Part shown: in pieces, positions 8,428-17,024 of the stretch | Position numbering within the stretch: the first letter of the stretch is position 1 | How the letters are laid out: the number at the start of each line of letters is the position of its first letter | DNA from: JBBSBL01 sp046330255 | GTDB lineage: Bacteria > Actinomycetota > Thermoleophilia > Solirubrobacterales > Solirubrobacteraceae | Assembly (NCBI GenBank): GCA_046330255.1 | Contig: JAXLTC010000001.1 | Coordinates: forward strand, 868,001-932,000 | Reading direction: 5' to 3' | DNA: 64,000 bases | Program-made: the position numbers and the translations under genes | The notes under the pieces: model-generated | What the model saw: only the letters and a program-made list of their open reading frames with translations | Databases searched by the model: none | Told to the model about the DNA's origin: nothing

Positions 8428-9593
8428 CAACCGGGCGGGCGGAACACGGCGGGGAAGCTCGCTGACGTGCAGCCCCAGAGGCCGATGTTCGACGTCTGCC
8501 CGGGCGGCTTGTTGACCGTGTACACCAGTAGGTCACGCGACGCATCGCGCGCGAAGATCCACAGCAGCACGGTCGCGCCGCCGATGTACTGCAGGCGCGC
8601 CCGGGTCCCGAGCGCCGAGTACGGCGCGACGACCGCGGGCGGCGCGAACTCGGTCGTCGACCAGGTGAACGTCTGCTGGGCCCCGCTGGTCGACAGCAGG
8701 CAGATCCCGGAAATCGGGTTCCGGTAGAAGTCCTGGCGGGTGCCGAGCCGGTCTCCTTGCGGCGTCGTGCGGAACACGTAGAGGCTGCAGGTCGGCGAGC
8801 CGCCGGGGTTGCCGTCGGCCTGCACCCACCAGAACCCGTTGCGCGAGGTCAGAAGTTGCTCGACCGGGCTGACCGGGTCGGGGTACTCGCGGTCGTCGGT
8901 GCGCGACGAGCAGCCGCGATCCTGCGGGTGGTCGACGGCCCCGTCACCGTCGTTGTCGCGCCCGTCGGAGCACTGCGGCGCGCCGCCCCCGCCGCCGCCC
9001 GAGCCGCAGATCAGGACCACCTGGGGCTCCAGCACGAACGGCGCGTGGATGCCCGTGCCCTTCTGGACCAGGACCGTGCGGATCTCCGTGTGGCAGCGCT
9101 TGCCGGGCGGCGGAGCCGTCCCGGGCGGCTGGGCGCCGTCGATGTCCAGCGCCCGCCGGATGCGCCTCCCGCGGGAGTCGACGATCCTCTCGCAGTCGCG
9201 CCCGATGCGGTCGCCGCGGCCGGCGACCGCGGAGTCGCGCCCCCGCCCGCACCGGACCCGGTCGCGGCCGGGCCCTCCCGAGACCCGGTCGTTGCCCGAG
9301 CCGCCGTCGAGGTCGTCGTTCCCGGAGCCGCCGTCGAGCCGGTCGTTGCCCGGGCCGCCGCCGATCCGATCGCTTCCGGGGCCGCCGAACAGCCGGTCCG
9401 GGCCGCGCCCGCCGCTGAGGCGGTCGTTGCCGGGCCCCGCCCGGATCAGGTCCGCCGCGCGACCGCCGCTCAGCCGGTCCGCCTTGCGCGACCCGTCGAT
9501 CGTCCGGGCGCCGGCCACGGGCGCGAGCGCCGCTGCCAGCGCGAGCAGCACCGCCGGCGCTACGAGCCCTGCCTGCCTGCGGGAACCTGGCAT
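8424..9593 (-). CDS. Secreted protein with RTX-like Ca2+-binding repeats
   Basis: A 389-residue exported protein. Residues 1-29 form a signal peptide ending near PVAGA. Residues 34-120 hold ten nine-residue GGxGxDxxx-like units with Asp at every ninth position, as in RTX calcium-binding parallel beta-rolls. A second acidic motif (CSDGRDNDGDGAVDH) resembles thrombospondin type 3 or EF-like loops. The C-terminal half, about 170 residues with several Cys, has no match I recognise. A Sec signal with N-terminal RTX repeats differs from type I-secreted RTX toxins, whose repeats are C-terminal. It is probably a calcium-stabilised surface or secreted protein of unknown role. Confidence 0.78.
   Translation of the reverse strand: MPGSRRQAGLVAPAVLLALAAALAPVAGARTIDGSRKADRLSGGRAADLIRAGPGNDRLSGGRGPDRLFGGPGSDRIGGGPGNDRLDGGSGNDDLDGGSGNDRVSGGPGRDRVRCGRGRDSAVAGRGDRIGRDCERIVDSRGRRIRRALDIDGAQPPGTAPPPGKRCHTEIRTVLVQKGTGIHAPFVLEPQVVLICGSGGGGGGAPQCSDGRDNDGDGAVDHPQDRGCSSRTDDREYPDPVSPVEQLLTSRNGFWWVQADGNPGGSPTCSLYVFRTTPQGDRLGTRQDFYRNPISGICLLSTSGAQQTFTWSTTEFAPPAVVAPYSALGTRARLQYIGGATVLLWIFARDASRDLLVYTVNKPPGQTSNIGLWGCTSASFPAVFRPPGC
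9234..9494 (-). repeat. RTX-type nonapeptide coding repeats
   Basis: About ten tandem 27-bp units encode nine-residue repeats with GG, GND or GxD and a conserved Asp at residues 39, 48, 57 and so on to 120. The units are degenerate at DNA level, which suggests an old array. Confidence 0.75.
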
Positions 9594-9662
9594 CTCGACG
9601 ACCCCCCGAGCGTCGACGTCCCGACCCTACCCGGCGGTGCCGCGGCATCGCAAGCCCGCGTA

Positions 9663-9668
9663 TAGCCT
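9663..9668 (+). promoter_or_regulatory. -10 box, probably leaderless
   Basis: TAGCCT lies eight bases before the ATG of the following secreted-protein gene. There is no room for a ribosome binding site, so the transcript probably starts at or next to the start codon. Confidence 0.45.
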
Positions 9669-9676
9669 TCCCGCCC

Positions 9677-10789
9677 ATGACCGGACCACGAGCCGCCACC
9701 GTCGCCGCTCTCACCCTCGCCCTGGCCGCGCTCGTCGCGCTCCCCGCCGGCGCAGCGGCCCACCAGCGCAGCGTGCGCATGAGCGGCACCGCGTACGAGT
9801 TCAACCGGGCCTCGGTCCGCCTCGCCGGCGCCACGATCCGCGTCGCCGAGCGCCCGCGGCTGAGCGCGACCGTCGGCGCCGACGGCCGCTACGTGCTCGC
9901 GGTTCCCGCGCACGCGCGGATCACGCCCTACATCGTCGCGAGCGGGTACCACACGATCTACCTGCAGACGTTCCGCACACAAGGCGAGAACCTCGAGAAC
10001 GTCAACTTCCAGACGCCGACCGAGGGCATCTACCGCGCTCTCGCCCTGATCCTGAAGGTGCCCCTCGACGCCGACGGCAATCCGGCGCGCTGCGCGATCG
10101 TCTCGACGTTCTCGACCCGCAACGTGCGCGGGGTGGACTTCGCTTCGTTCGTCGCCTATGGCGCCCACGGCGTCGCCGGCGCGCGCGCCTACGGCGTCCC
10201 GGCCCTGCCCAAGCCCGTGTACTTCAACGAGCAGGTGATCCCCGACCCGGCCCAGCATCTCTCCTCGGCCGACGGCGGCGTGGTCTGGACCGATGTGCCG
10301 ACCGGCGCCTACACGGTGCGCGCGAGCGACCCCTCGACCCGCTTCGCGAGCTTCATCGCCACCTGCCGCCCGGGCCGGGTCATCAACGCGAACCCGCCCT
10401 GGGGGCTGCACCAACTGGCCCCGCGCAACCCCGCGAGAGTGTCGGCGTCCTGGACGCGGAGCTTCCCCGGCGCGAGGCTGCGCGCGCTTGCGGTCCGCGG
10501 CCTGCCCGCGCGCTCGGCGGTGATCGTGCGCTGCCTGGGCCGCTCGCGCTGTCCGTTCACCCCCGTCACGCTGCGGCCGACGGGCTCCAGCGCCGACCTG
10601 CTCGCCGCGATCGGCGGGCGCTCCGTGCGCCTGTGGCCGTGGCAGGGCCTGGAGGTCGCGGTCTCGAGCCCCGCCTACAACGGCTCGGTGACCCGCTGGC
10701 AGCCGCGCATGCTGCGAGCGCCCGCGGTCACGCGCCTGTGCGTGCCGCTCGGGAACACGGCGCCGCAGCGGCGCTGCCCCACCGGGTAG
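9677..10789 (+). CDS. Secreted protein with carboxypeptidase-regulatory-like fold
   Basis: A 370-residue exported protein with a clear signal peptide (VAALTLALAALVALPAGAAA). The next 80 or so residues (RMSGTAYEFNRASVRLAGATIRV, DGRYVLAVPAHARITPYIVASGYHTIY) look like a beta-sandwich CarboxypepD-regulatory or transthyretin-like domain, often found in surface proteins. A second segment (VVWTDVPTGAYTVRASDPSTRFASF) resembles a repeat of that fold. The C-terminal 120 residues are Arg- and Pro-rich with three or four Cys. No catalytic motif is visible, so function is unknown. The gene is divergent from the RTX-repeat gene. Confidence 0.72.
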   Translation: MTGPRAATVAALTLALAALVALPAGAAAHQRSVRMSGTAYEFNRASVRLAGATIRVAERPRLSATVGADGRYVLAVPAHARITPYIVASGYHTIYLQTFRTQGENLENVNFQTPTEGIYRALALILKVPLDADGNPARCAIVSTFSTRNVRGVDFASFVAYGAHGVAGARAYGVPALPKPVYFNEQVIPDPAQHLSSADGGVVWTDVPTGAYTVRASDPSTRFASFIATCRPGRVINANPPWGLHQLAPRNPARVSASWTRSFPGARLRALAVRGLPARSAVIVRCLGRSRCPFTPVTLRPTGSSADLLAAIGGRSVRLWPWQGLEVAVSSPAYNGSVTRWQPRMLRAPAVTRLCVPLGNTAPQRRCPTG

Positions 10790-10810
10790 CGCCGCAGCGG
10801 GCGGGGCCGC

Positions 10811-11746
10811 TCAGCCCTGAGCCGCGCCGCTGCGCGCCCGCGGCGCGGGCAGCGGCGTCAGCCGCGGCTCGATCTCGGCGCGGCGCGCTTCCAGGAACGG
10901 CGGCAGCGACAGGCGCTCGCCGAGGTGGTCGGGGTCCTCGTCGGCCGCGAAGCCCGGGCCCATCGTCGCGAGCTCGAACAGCACGCCGCTGGGCTCGCGG
11001 AAGTAGATCGAGCGGAAGTAGAAGCGGTCGATGACGTGCGTGGCGCGCACGCCCGCCCCCCGCAGGCGCTCGTGCCAGGCGTCCTGCTCGCCGAGCTCGA
11101 TCGCGAACGCGACGTGGTGCACGCTGCCCGCGCCCTGGACGCCGCCCGCGGCGGGCGGCTCGTCGTAGGAGTAGAGCCCGCCGCGCCTCGAGCCGCGGAC
11201 CTCCCAGCCGCCCCCGTCGCCGCCGGTGAAGCCCAGGACGTCGCGCAGCAGCGCCTCGCTCGCCGCGGGCTCGGACGAGTACGCCCGCACCGCGTCGAAG
11301 CCCTGCAGCGCGTGCTCGGCCGGGATGTCCGGCGCCTGGGCGCGCAACGGGGCATCGGGCACGTCCGCGACCACCAACTCGTGCGCGAGGCCCTCCGGGT
11401 CCTCGAAGCGCAGACTCCCCGAGCCGAGCCGTTCGGCTCCGGGGCCGTGATCGGCGAGCCGCCGCTCCCAGAAGTCGAGCGAGTCCGCGCCGCCGACGCG
11501 CGAGACGATCGTGTGCACCATCCCGTCCCCCGCGCGTCCCGGGACCGCGCCCGGGTACTCGAAGAACGTCAGGTCGGCGCCCGGCGAGCCGCCCTCGTCC
11601 GCATAGAAGAGGTGGTAGACGCCGGGGTCGTCCTGGTTGACGGTCTTCTTGACCAGGCGCAGCCCTAGCACGCCCGCGTAGAACTCGACGTTCGCCGGCG
11701 CGTCGCCGGTGATCGCGGTGATGTGGTGAATGCCCTCGAGCCTCAT
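10811..11746 (-). CDS. Ring-cleaving dioxygenase (glyoxalase/VOC, MhqO/LinE-like)
   Basis: A 311-residue protein with two vicinal-oxygen-chelate modules. The first begins GIHHITAITGDAPANVEFYAGVLGLRLVKKTVNQDD, the hallmark of hydroquinone- or catechol-cleaving MhqO-type enzymes. The second has SVHHVAFAI and ends FREPSGVLFELATMGPGF, giving the His/His/Glu iron ligands. It should open a (hydro)quinone ring with O2 and Fe(II), often as a detoxification step. A strong palindrome overlaps its promoter, as expected for quinone- or redox-sensing MarR-type control, though no such regulator is adjacent. Confidence 0.87.
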   Translation of the reverse strand: MRLEGIHHITAITGDAPANVEFYAGVLGLRLVKKTVNQDDPGVYHLFYADEGGSPGADLTFFEYPGAVPGRAGDGMVHTIVSRVGGADSLDFWERRLADHGPGAERLGSGSLRFEDPEGLAHELVVADVPDAPLRAQAPDIPAEHALQGFDAVRAYSSEPAASEALLRDVLGFTGGDGGGWEVRGSRRGGLYSYDEPPAAGGVQGAGSVHHVAFAIELGEQDAWHERLRGAGVRATHVIDRFYFRSIYFREPSGVLFELATMGPGFAADEDPDHLGERLSLPPFLEARRAEIEPRLTPLPAPRARSGAAQG

Positions 11747-11782
11747 GTGCGGTCCGCCCCTCTCGTGCGCCGTGGTCGTCCT

Positions 11783-11811
11783 AGGCTAGCACCCGATGAT
11801 TGCGTACGCAA
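11783..11811 (-). promoter_or_regulatory. Promoter with 12-bp palindromic operator
   Basis: On the reverse strand TTGCGT and TAGCCT are separated by 17 bp, a good -35/-10 pair. The -35 forms half of the perfect palindrome TTGCGTACGCAA. A repressor bound there would block the ring-cleaving dioxygenase promoter. Confidence 0.6.
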
Positions 11812-11836
11812 CTAAGTTCTCGACGGGCTCCTCCCG

Positions 11837-12886
11837 TCAGGCCGCCGTCGCCGCGCGTGCCTGCGCGAACGTGACGAGCCGGCGGCGCCGCTCGCAGTAG
11901 AGCTTCAGCCGCACCGCCCGCAGGCCGTCCCAGAGCGACAGCGTCGGGACGTCGTGGAAGACCGGGTTCTCGTCGTGGGCGCGCTGGAGGTTGTAGTTCG
12001 GGATCCGCGCGCTGAGGTGATGGACGTGGTGATAGCCGATGTTGCCGGAGAAGAACTGCAGCACCCTCGGGAGGCGCAGGTAGGAACTGCCGCGCAGCGC
12101 GGCGTCAGCGTAGCTCCACTCCTCGGCGTCCTGCCAGTAGGCGTCCTCGAACTGGTGCTGGACGTAGAAGAGCCATACGCCGGCCGCGCCGGCCAGCATC
12201 ACGCACGGGACCTGGATCAGCAGGAACGCCTGCCAGCCGATCAGGGCGCACACGGCGAGCACCGTCACGGTGAGCACGACGTTCGTCGCCAGCACGGCCC
12301 GCCGGATCCGTGGTCGCACGGTCCTCGAGACGATCCGCGGCGCCACGACGAGCGACCACGTCGGCCCGATGCCGAACATCACGAACGGGTTGCGGAACAG
12401 GCGATAGCCGAGGCGGCCCCGCGCAGAAAGCGCCTCGTACTCGGCGACCGTGAGCATCGGGACGTCGCCTACGCCGCGCCGGTCGAGATCGCCGGAGGTG
12501 GCGTGGTGGACGGCGTGGTTGTGGCGCCAGCTCGTGAACGGCGAGTAGACGACGAGCCCGAGGGCCGTGCCCAGCCAGGCGTTCGCCCGCTTGCCGGCCA
12601 GGAAGGACCCGTGCGAGCAGTCGTGGAAGACGATGTAGGTCCGCAGCAGGAAGCCGGCCGCCGGGACCGCGAGCGCGAGCGTCAGCAGATAGGAGACGTC
12701 GAGCGCCCCGTACATGGCGACGAGCAGCGCCAGGTAGGGCAGGAGCGACGTGGCGAGATCGACGAGGCTGCGCCATGGACGCGGCCGGGCATAGGGGAGC
12801 AGCATCTCGCGCCACCAGGCTCCGTCGGGGCGCGATGCGGGAACTGGGGCCGGCGTGTCGCCGGCGGTGGTGGGGCGGGTCGTCAT
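11837..12886 (-). CDS. Membrane fatty acid desaturase
   Basis: A 349-residue integral membrane di-iron desaturase. The three histidine boxes are present: HDCSHGS, HNHAVHHATSG and HHVHHLS. They are set among about four to five hydrophobic segments. It should introduce a double bond into an acyl chain in the membrane, using electrons from ferredoxin or a flavoprotein that is not encoded nearby. The start MTTRPTT was preferred because upstream frame sequence is shadow of the divergent secreted-protein gene and lacks membrane-protein character. Regiospecificity cannot be read from sequence. Confidence 0.9.
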   Translation of the reverse strand: MTTRPTTAGDTPAPVPASRPDGAWWREMLLPYARPRPWRSLVDLATSLLPYLALLVAMYGALDVSYLLTLALAVPAAGFLLRTYIVFHDCSHGSFLAGKRANAWLGTALGLVVYSPFTSWRHNHAVHHATSGDLDRRGVGDVPMLTVAEYEALSARGRLGYRLFRNPFVMFGIGPTWSLVVAPRIVSRTVRPRIRRAVLATNVVLTVTVLAVCALIGWQAFLLIQVPCVMLAGAAGVWLFYVQHQFEDAYWQDAEEWSYADAALRGSSYLRLPRVLQFFSGNIGYHHVHHLSARIPNYNLQRAHDENPVFHDVPTLSLWDGLRAVRLKLYCERRRRLVTFAQARAATAA

Positions 12887-13060
12887 CACGTCCTCGGGTC
12901 GGATCCGCGGCGCCCTCGCCTCACGCGATTGACGGCGCGCCTCGCCGGTGATCCTACGGCCCGCTGCCGCCAGCCTACCTCCAGCCCGTTTCCAGCGCCC
13001 TCCCCCACGCTGCGGACGCGACGCGGCGCCGTGCTGCGTCCCGACGAGGGGAGGAGCACC

Positions 13061-13609
13061 ATGACGCTCACAAGGAACAATGCAGGACCGGTCGCGATCG
13101 CGGTCGCGGCGCTTGCGCTGCTCGCGGCCTCGCCCGCCGCCGCGCAGCGGACCTACCAGGTGGCCGGGCGGCAGGTGATCGTCAACGAGGACGCCGGCAC
13201 CTACAAGATGCGCGGCGGACTGCGCGGCGACTTCGCGGTGACGTCGTTCAAGGAACTGGCGACGGAGCCCCTGTATCGGGCCGAGGGAACGGAGCGGTTC
13301 CGCGGCTGCCTCGATCGCAGACGCGACCGCTCGTGCGCCGGCGACCCCTCCGGAACCCTGAGCTTCAGCTTCCTCTACTGGGGGAAGTTCGGCCCCGGGG
13401 ACTCCCTGGTGTGGGGCTCGTGCTGGCATCCGGTCGTGAGCGGCACCGGCGCGTTCGCCGGCGCCGAGGGCGTCCTGACGATGGTCGACAGCCCGACCGA
13501 GTCCGGCGGCGTCTCCACGCGCTACGTCGGTTCGATCACGCTCGCGGGCCGTGCGGTCAAGGCGCGTCATCGCGCGCGCGGCGCCGCAGCGGCGCGGCGG
13601 GCCTGCTGA
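13061..13609 (+). CDS. Small secreted protein of unknown function
   Basis: A 182-residue protein with a signal peptide (AIAVAALALLAASPAAAQ) and a GAGGAG-like ribosome site 6 bp upstream of the ATG. The mature part has a run of beta-strand-like segments (YQVAGRQVIVNEDAGTYKM, GTLSFSFLYWGKF) and two or three Cys that could form disulfides. The C-terminus is basic and Ala/Arg-rich. The pattern (GTERFRGC, GTLSFSF, GSCWHPVVSGTGAFAGAEGVLTM) resembles dirigent or allene-oxide-cyclase-like barrels with a 'GTGxFxGAxG' motif, but I would not assign function on that alone. Confidence 0.68.
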   Translation: MTLTRNNAGPVAIAVAALALLAASPAAAQRTYQVAGRQVIVNEDAGTYKMRGGLRGDFAVTSFKELATEPLYRAEGTERFRGCLDRRRDRSCAGDPSGTLSFSFLYWGKFGPGDSLVWGSCWHPVVSGTGAFAGAEGVLTMVDSPTESGGVSTRYVGSITLAGRAVKARHRARGAAAARRAC

Positions 13610-13706
13610 GCGGAGTCGCGCGAGGCGCCGGGACGCGAGCCCGTCCCGGCGCCTTGCCGTCGCCGGCCGTTCGTGGGACGCTCGAGCCGGGAGAGGGGGT
13701 GAAGCG

Positions 13707-15557
13707 TTGAGCGAGGTAAAGGAGCTGGGCGGCTCGGCGATCGGCGGCTACCGCATCCGGGAGCTCGTCGGCCGCGGGGGCATGGGCAGGGTCTACCTCG
13801 CCCAGGACGAGCGACTCGATCGCCCGGTCGCGCTGAAGGTGCTCGCCGAAGAGCTTGCCCGGGACGGCGCGTTCCGCGTGCGGCTGCTCCGGGAATCGCG
13901 CCTGGCGGCCGGTCTCGACCATCCGAACGTGGTGCCGGTCTACGAGGCGGGCGAGCGCGACGGACGCCTGTTCATCGCGATGCGCTACGTCGCGGGCCCC
14001 GATCTCGCGGGCATCCTGCGGGCCGAGGGCGCGCTCGCCCCGCGCAGGGTGATGGCGCTCGCCTCCCAGATCGCCGCGGCGCTCGACGCCGCGCACGCCC
14101 GCGACCTCGTGCACCGCGACGTGAAGCCGAGCAACGTGCTCGTCGACCGCCAGGGTGGACACGAGCATTGCTACCTCGCGGACTTCGGACTGACCAGGAG
14201 CATCTCGAGCGCCGACGCGCCGGACGGGCAGATGGTGGGGACGATCGACTACGTGGCGCCGGAGCAGGTGCGCGGCGACACGGTCGACGGCCGCGCGGAC
14301 CAGTACGCGCTCGCCTGCCTGACGTTCGAATGCCTGACGGGCACGCTCCCGTACGGCTCCAGATCGGACGTCGCCACCCTCTTCTCCCACCTCGAGGAGG
14401 ATCCCCCGCGCGCCAGCGAGCGCCGGCCGGAGTTGCCGGCCGCGCTCGACGGCGTGCTCGCCCGGGCGATGGCGAAGGAGCCCGCGGAGCGCTTCGCCTC
14501 GTGCGGCGATCTCGTCGAGGCCGCCTCGGAGGAGCTCGGGATCGGGGTCGGCGGCGGCCATCCGCGGCGTCGCGCCGTGCCCGTGCTCGTCGCGCTGCTG
14601 CTAGCGCTCCTGGCCGCTGTCGGCGTGCTGGCCGCGGCACTCGACCGCGGCGGCGAGGCGCCCGCCGCCGCGCCCGCCGGCGCGCTCGTGCGGATCGATT
14701 CGCGCACCAACCGGGTCGCCGCCCGCGTTCGCGTTCCCGGCCATCCCGGCCCGATCGCCGTCACGCGGGGAGGAGTGTGGACGGGTGACTTCCAGGATGG
14801 CGTCCTGTGGCGCTACGAGCCGTCGTCCGGCGACCTGCAGCGCGTCTCCACGAACGGCGAGCCGCGCGACATCACGGCCGCGGGCCCGCAGCTGTACGTC
14901 GCCACCGACGGGAACGAGTTCACCGGCCTCGTCAGCCGCTACGACGCATTCACGGGAGAGCGCATCGACGACATCAGCCTGGTCGCATGCGCGCTCACCT
15001 CCGGCGAGGGAGTCGTCTGGGTCGCCGGCTGCCCGTACGTGCAGCGCCTGAGCACCGGGAGCGACCGCCTGCACAAGCTCGCCGAGGTGCCGCTCCCGTT
15101 CCTGACGCCCGCGACCGCGGACAACGGCCGTGTCCAGTTCCGGGAGATGACGATCGGCCAGGGGTCCCTGTGGGTGCTGGGCGACGCCCTCGACCGCCGG
15201 CTCTGGCGGCTCGACGCCCGCACCGGGCGCCTCCAGGACGAGATCACGCTGCGCTTCCCGCCGCGGTCGATCGCGATCGCGGGGGGGCTGGCCTGGATCA
15301 CCGACAACCTCCACGACACTGTCGTGCCGGTGGACCTGCGACACCGGCACGTGCTGCCGGCCATCAAGCTCGGGCGCCTCGCGGCCGGCATCGCGACCGC
15401 GGCGGGCTCGGTGTGGGTGGCCGAGACGCTCGGCGGCACGGTCGCGCGGATCGATCCCGTCCGCAGGCGGGTCGTGGGCCGCGTGCGCACCGGCGGCCTC
15501 CCGCTCGAGCTGGCGGCCGGACGCGGCGGACTCTGGGTGAGCTCCGATGCGCCCTGA
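13707..15557 (+). CDS. Membrane Ser/Thr protein kinase with extracellular beta-propeller
   Basis: A 616-residue PknB-type receptor kinase. The kinase domain (about residues 15-275) has LVGRGGMGRVYLA, the ATP Lys in RPVALKVL, catalytic VHRDVKPSNVLVD, ADFGLTRS and the VAPEQVRG segment. One membrane helix (about 289-312, VPVLVALLLALLAAVGVLAA) separates it from an extracellular part with YncE/NHL-like propeller repeats, such as VRIDSRTNRVAARVRVPGHP and VARIDPVRRRVVGRV. The TTG start is supported by a purine-rich GAGAGGGGG and by the kinase beginning right after it. The downstream lipoprotein gene overlaps by 11 bp, so they are probably coexpressed. Confidence 0.9.
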   Translation: MSEVKELGGSAIGGYRIRELVGRGGMGRVYLAQDERLDRPVALKVLAEELARDGAFRVRLLRESRLAAGLDHPNVVPVYEAGERDGRLFIAMRYVAGPDLAGILRAEGALAPRRVMALASQIAAALDAAHARDLVHRDVKPSNVLVDRQGGHEHCYLADFGLTRSISSADAPDGQMVGTIDYVAPEQVRGDTVDGRADQYALACLTFECLTGTLPYGSRSDVATLFSHLEEDPPRASERRPELPAALDGVLARAMAKEPAERFASCGDLVEAASEELGIGVGGGHPRRRAVPVLVALLLALLAAVGVLAAALDRGGEAPAAAPAGALVRIDSRTNRVAARVRVPGHPGPIAVTRGGVWTGDFQDGVLWRYEPSSGDLQRVSTNGEPRDITAAGPQLYVATDGNEFTGLVSRYDAFTGERIDDISLVACALTSGEGVVWVAGCPYVQRLSTGSDRLHKLAEVPLPFLTPATADNGRVQFREMTIGQGSLWVLGDALDRRLWRLDARTGRLQDEITLRFPPRSIAIAGGLAWITDNLHDTVVPVDLRHRHVLPAIKLGRLAAGIATAAGSVWVAETLGGTVARIDPVRRRVVGRVRTGGLPLELAAGRGGLWVSSDAP

Positions 15558-16851
15558 GCCAAGGCGCATCGCGGCGGCGGCCGGTGCGCTCGCCGCCCTC
15601 CTCCTGACGGCCTGCGGCGCGGCGAAGCCCCCGCTGCGCATCGGCGTGGTCGTCGACTGCCAGGGCGCCTACCGCGAGCTGCGTGGCGTGGCCCTCTCGG
15701 GCGCCGAGCTCCCCCTGCTCCGCAACGGGGCGCGCCTGCGCGGACGCGGGCCCGGCGAGGGAACGACGCCCGCGAAGGTCTCCGGGCGGGCCGTCGAGCT
15801 TCTCAGCGCCTGCAGCGAGACCGGGGAGTTCGCGGCGCTCACCGCCGCGGTCCGGCGGCTGGTCGAGCGCGAGCGGGCGGACGCCGTCGTGGTCGGGGGC
15901 CGGTTCACGGTCGACGGGCTCGTCCTGCGCGACATCGCCCGCCTCCACCCGTCGGTCGCGTTCCTCGCCGCCACGCCGGGCCCGCGCGAGGTGACTCTCC
16001 GCGGCGCGCCGCCGAACCTGTACCGGGTCGTGCCCGACCTCACGCAGGCCACCGCCGGCCTGGGCACCTACGCCTACCGCAGGCTCGGCTGGAGGCGGGC
16101 GGCGGTCGCGCTGGAGGACTGGGTCGGGGGCTGGGGCCCCGAGGCCGCGTTCGTGCGCGAGTTCTGCGCGCTGGGCGGCCGGATCACCGGTCGCCTGCTG
16201 CTGGCGCCGGGCGCCCCCGCCGCCGAGGCGGCGAAGATCCCGCGCTCGGTGGACGGCGTCGCGGTGCTTGGCACGCCGCTGTTCGCCGACCCGCCGTTCC
16301 TGCGCCGGCTCGCTGCGCGTTTTTCAGGGCCGGGGCGGCTCCTGCTCGGCCCCGACCTGACGTCGAGCGCCGACCTGCTGGCAACGGTGGGACGCCCGCT
16401 GTCCGGCGTGGCGGGAAGCACCTACGGGGCGCCGGGCGGAGCCGCCGGCTCCGAGTTCGACCGGGCGTTCCCGGGGTCGCCGCCGGGCCGCGGCGACGAT
16501 CCGCTGGTCCTGGGCTACAGCGCGTCCGTCGAGGCCGTGCTGGCGGCGTTGCAGCGCAGCGGCGGCGACCCGGGCATCCGGCGCGCCCGCCTGCGCCGGG
16601 AGCTCGCTCGCCTGCGCGCGGTCCTCGCGACCGGGCCGGCGCGAATGGCGCCGGATCGCCAGGCCGTGGTCAGCGCACGCATCGCGCGGATCGCGGCGCC
16701 GGGCGCCGGCGCGGCCGCCGGCCTCACCGCGGTGCGGACGATCCGCAACGTCGACCCGTCGCTCGGGGGCCTGATCGGCCAGGCCGATTCGCCCGCCGAG
16801 GCGGGGCAGCCCTGCCGCCGTGCCCAGCCGCCTCCGTGGGCCGTGCCCTAG
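15547..16851 (+). CDS. Substrate-binding lipoprotein (type 1 periplasmic-binding fold), orphan
   Basis: A 434-residue lipoprotein. Its lipobox is LLLTACG and the mature part starts LRIGVVVDCQGAYRE, like Leu/Ile/Val-binding proteins. Later segments (ADAVVVGGRFTVDG, LYRVVPDLTQATAGLGTYAYRRLGWRRAAVALED, VDGVAVLGTPLF) follow the two-lobed Peripla_BP fold. No permease or ATPase gene is adjacent, so it is more likely a ligand sensor than a transporter component. It overlaps the end of the kinase gene, whose extracellular propeller would lie on the same membrane face. A convergent SARP regulator follows beyond a hairpin-rich gap. Confidence 0.8.
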   Translation: MRPEPRRIAAAAGALAALLLTACGAAKPPLRIGVVVDCQGAYRELRGVALSGAELPLLRNGARLRGRGPGEGTTPAKVSGRAVELLSACSETGEFAALTAAVRRLVERERADAVVVGGRFTVDGLVLRDIARLHPSVAFLAATPGPREVTLRGAPPNLYRVVPDLTQATAGLGTYAYRRLGWRRAAVALEDWVGGWGPEAAFVREFCALGGRITGRLLLAPGAPAAEAAKIPRSVDGVAVLGTPLFADPPFLRRLAARFSGPGRLLLGPDLTSSADLLATVGRPLSGVAGSTYGAPGGAAGSEFDRAFPGSPPGRGDDPLVLGYSASVEAVLAALQRSGGDPGIRRARLRRELARLRAVLATGPARMAPDRQAVVSARIARIAAPGAGAAAGLTAVRTIRNVDPSLGGLIGQADSPAEAGQPCRRAQPPPWAVP

Positions 16852-16905
16852 GACGGACCAACCCCGAGTCGTTGCGACAGTTGGATTGCGGCGAGGCCCT
16901 GAGCC

Positions 16906-16937
16906 AGGACGCCCCGGCCGGCCGGCCGGGGCGTCCT
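16906..16937. terminator. 32-bp perfect palindrome, bidirectional terminator candidate
   Basis: The left arm AGGACGCCCCGGCCGG is followed directly by its exact complement. It lies between the convergent lipoprotein and SARP genes. It could form a very stable hairpin in either transcript, but no U-tract follows, so termination is inferred. Confidence 0.55.
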
Positions 16938-16950
16938 CGTCGGGCCCCGG

Positions 16951-17024
16951 GCCAACCCGTCCCAGGCTATGCCCGCAGGACGGGGGCAAGCCGGGACGGG
17001 TTGGACTCGCGACCGGCGATCCCT
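16951..17024 (+). repeat. Dispersed hairpin element, copy 1
   Basis: A 74-bp unit with a near-identical counterpart in the csrA 3' region. CCAACCCGTCCC pairs perfectly with GGGACGGGTTGG across a 29-nt loop. Inside the loop GGCT/AGCC and CCCG-CAGGA-CGGG can pair. It differs from copy 2 at about nine positions with no gaps, including one compensatory pair (G:C here, A:T there). After it, an unusual A/C-rich stretch runs to AATAGGACGCCCTAG at the SARP stop codon; copy 2 has almost the same tail without the stretch. Function unknown. Confidence 0.8.

Noticed and set aside
10789..10825. Terminator hairpin AGCGG/CCGCT between convergent genes
   Set aside because: The arms are only five bases in very GC-rich DNA, no better than chance.
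12887..13570. Longer N-terminus for the fatty acid desaturase
   Set aside because: The added sequence is low-complexity and antisense to a gene with a ribosome site and signal peptide.
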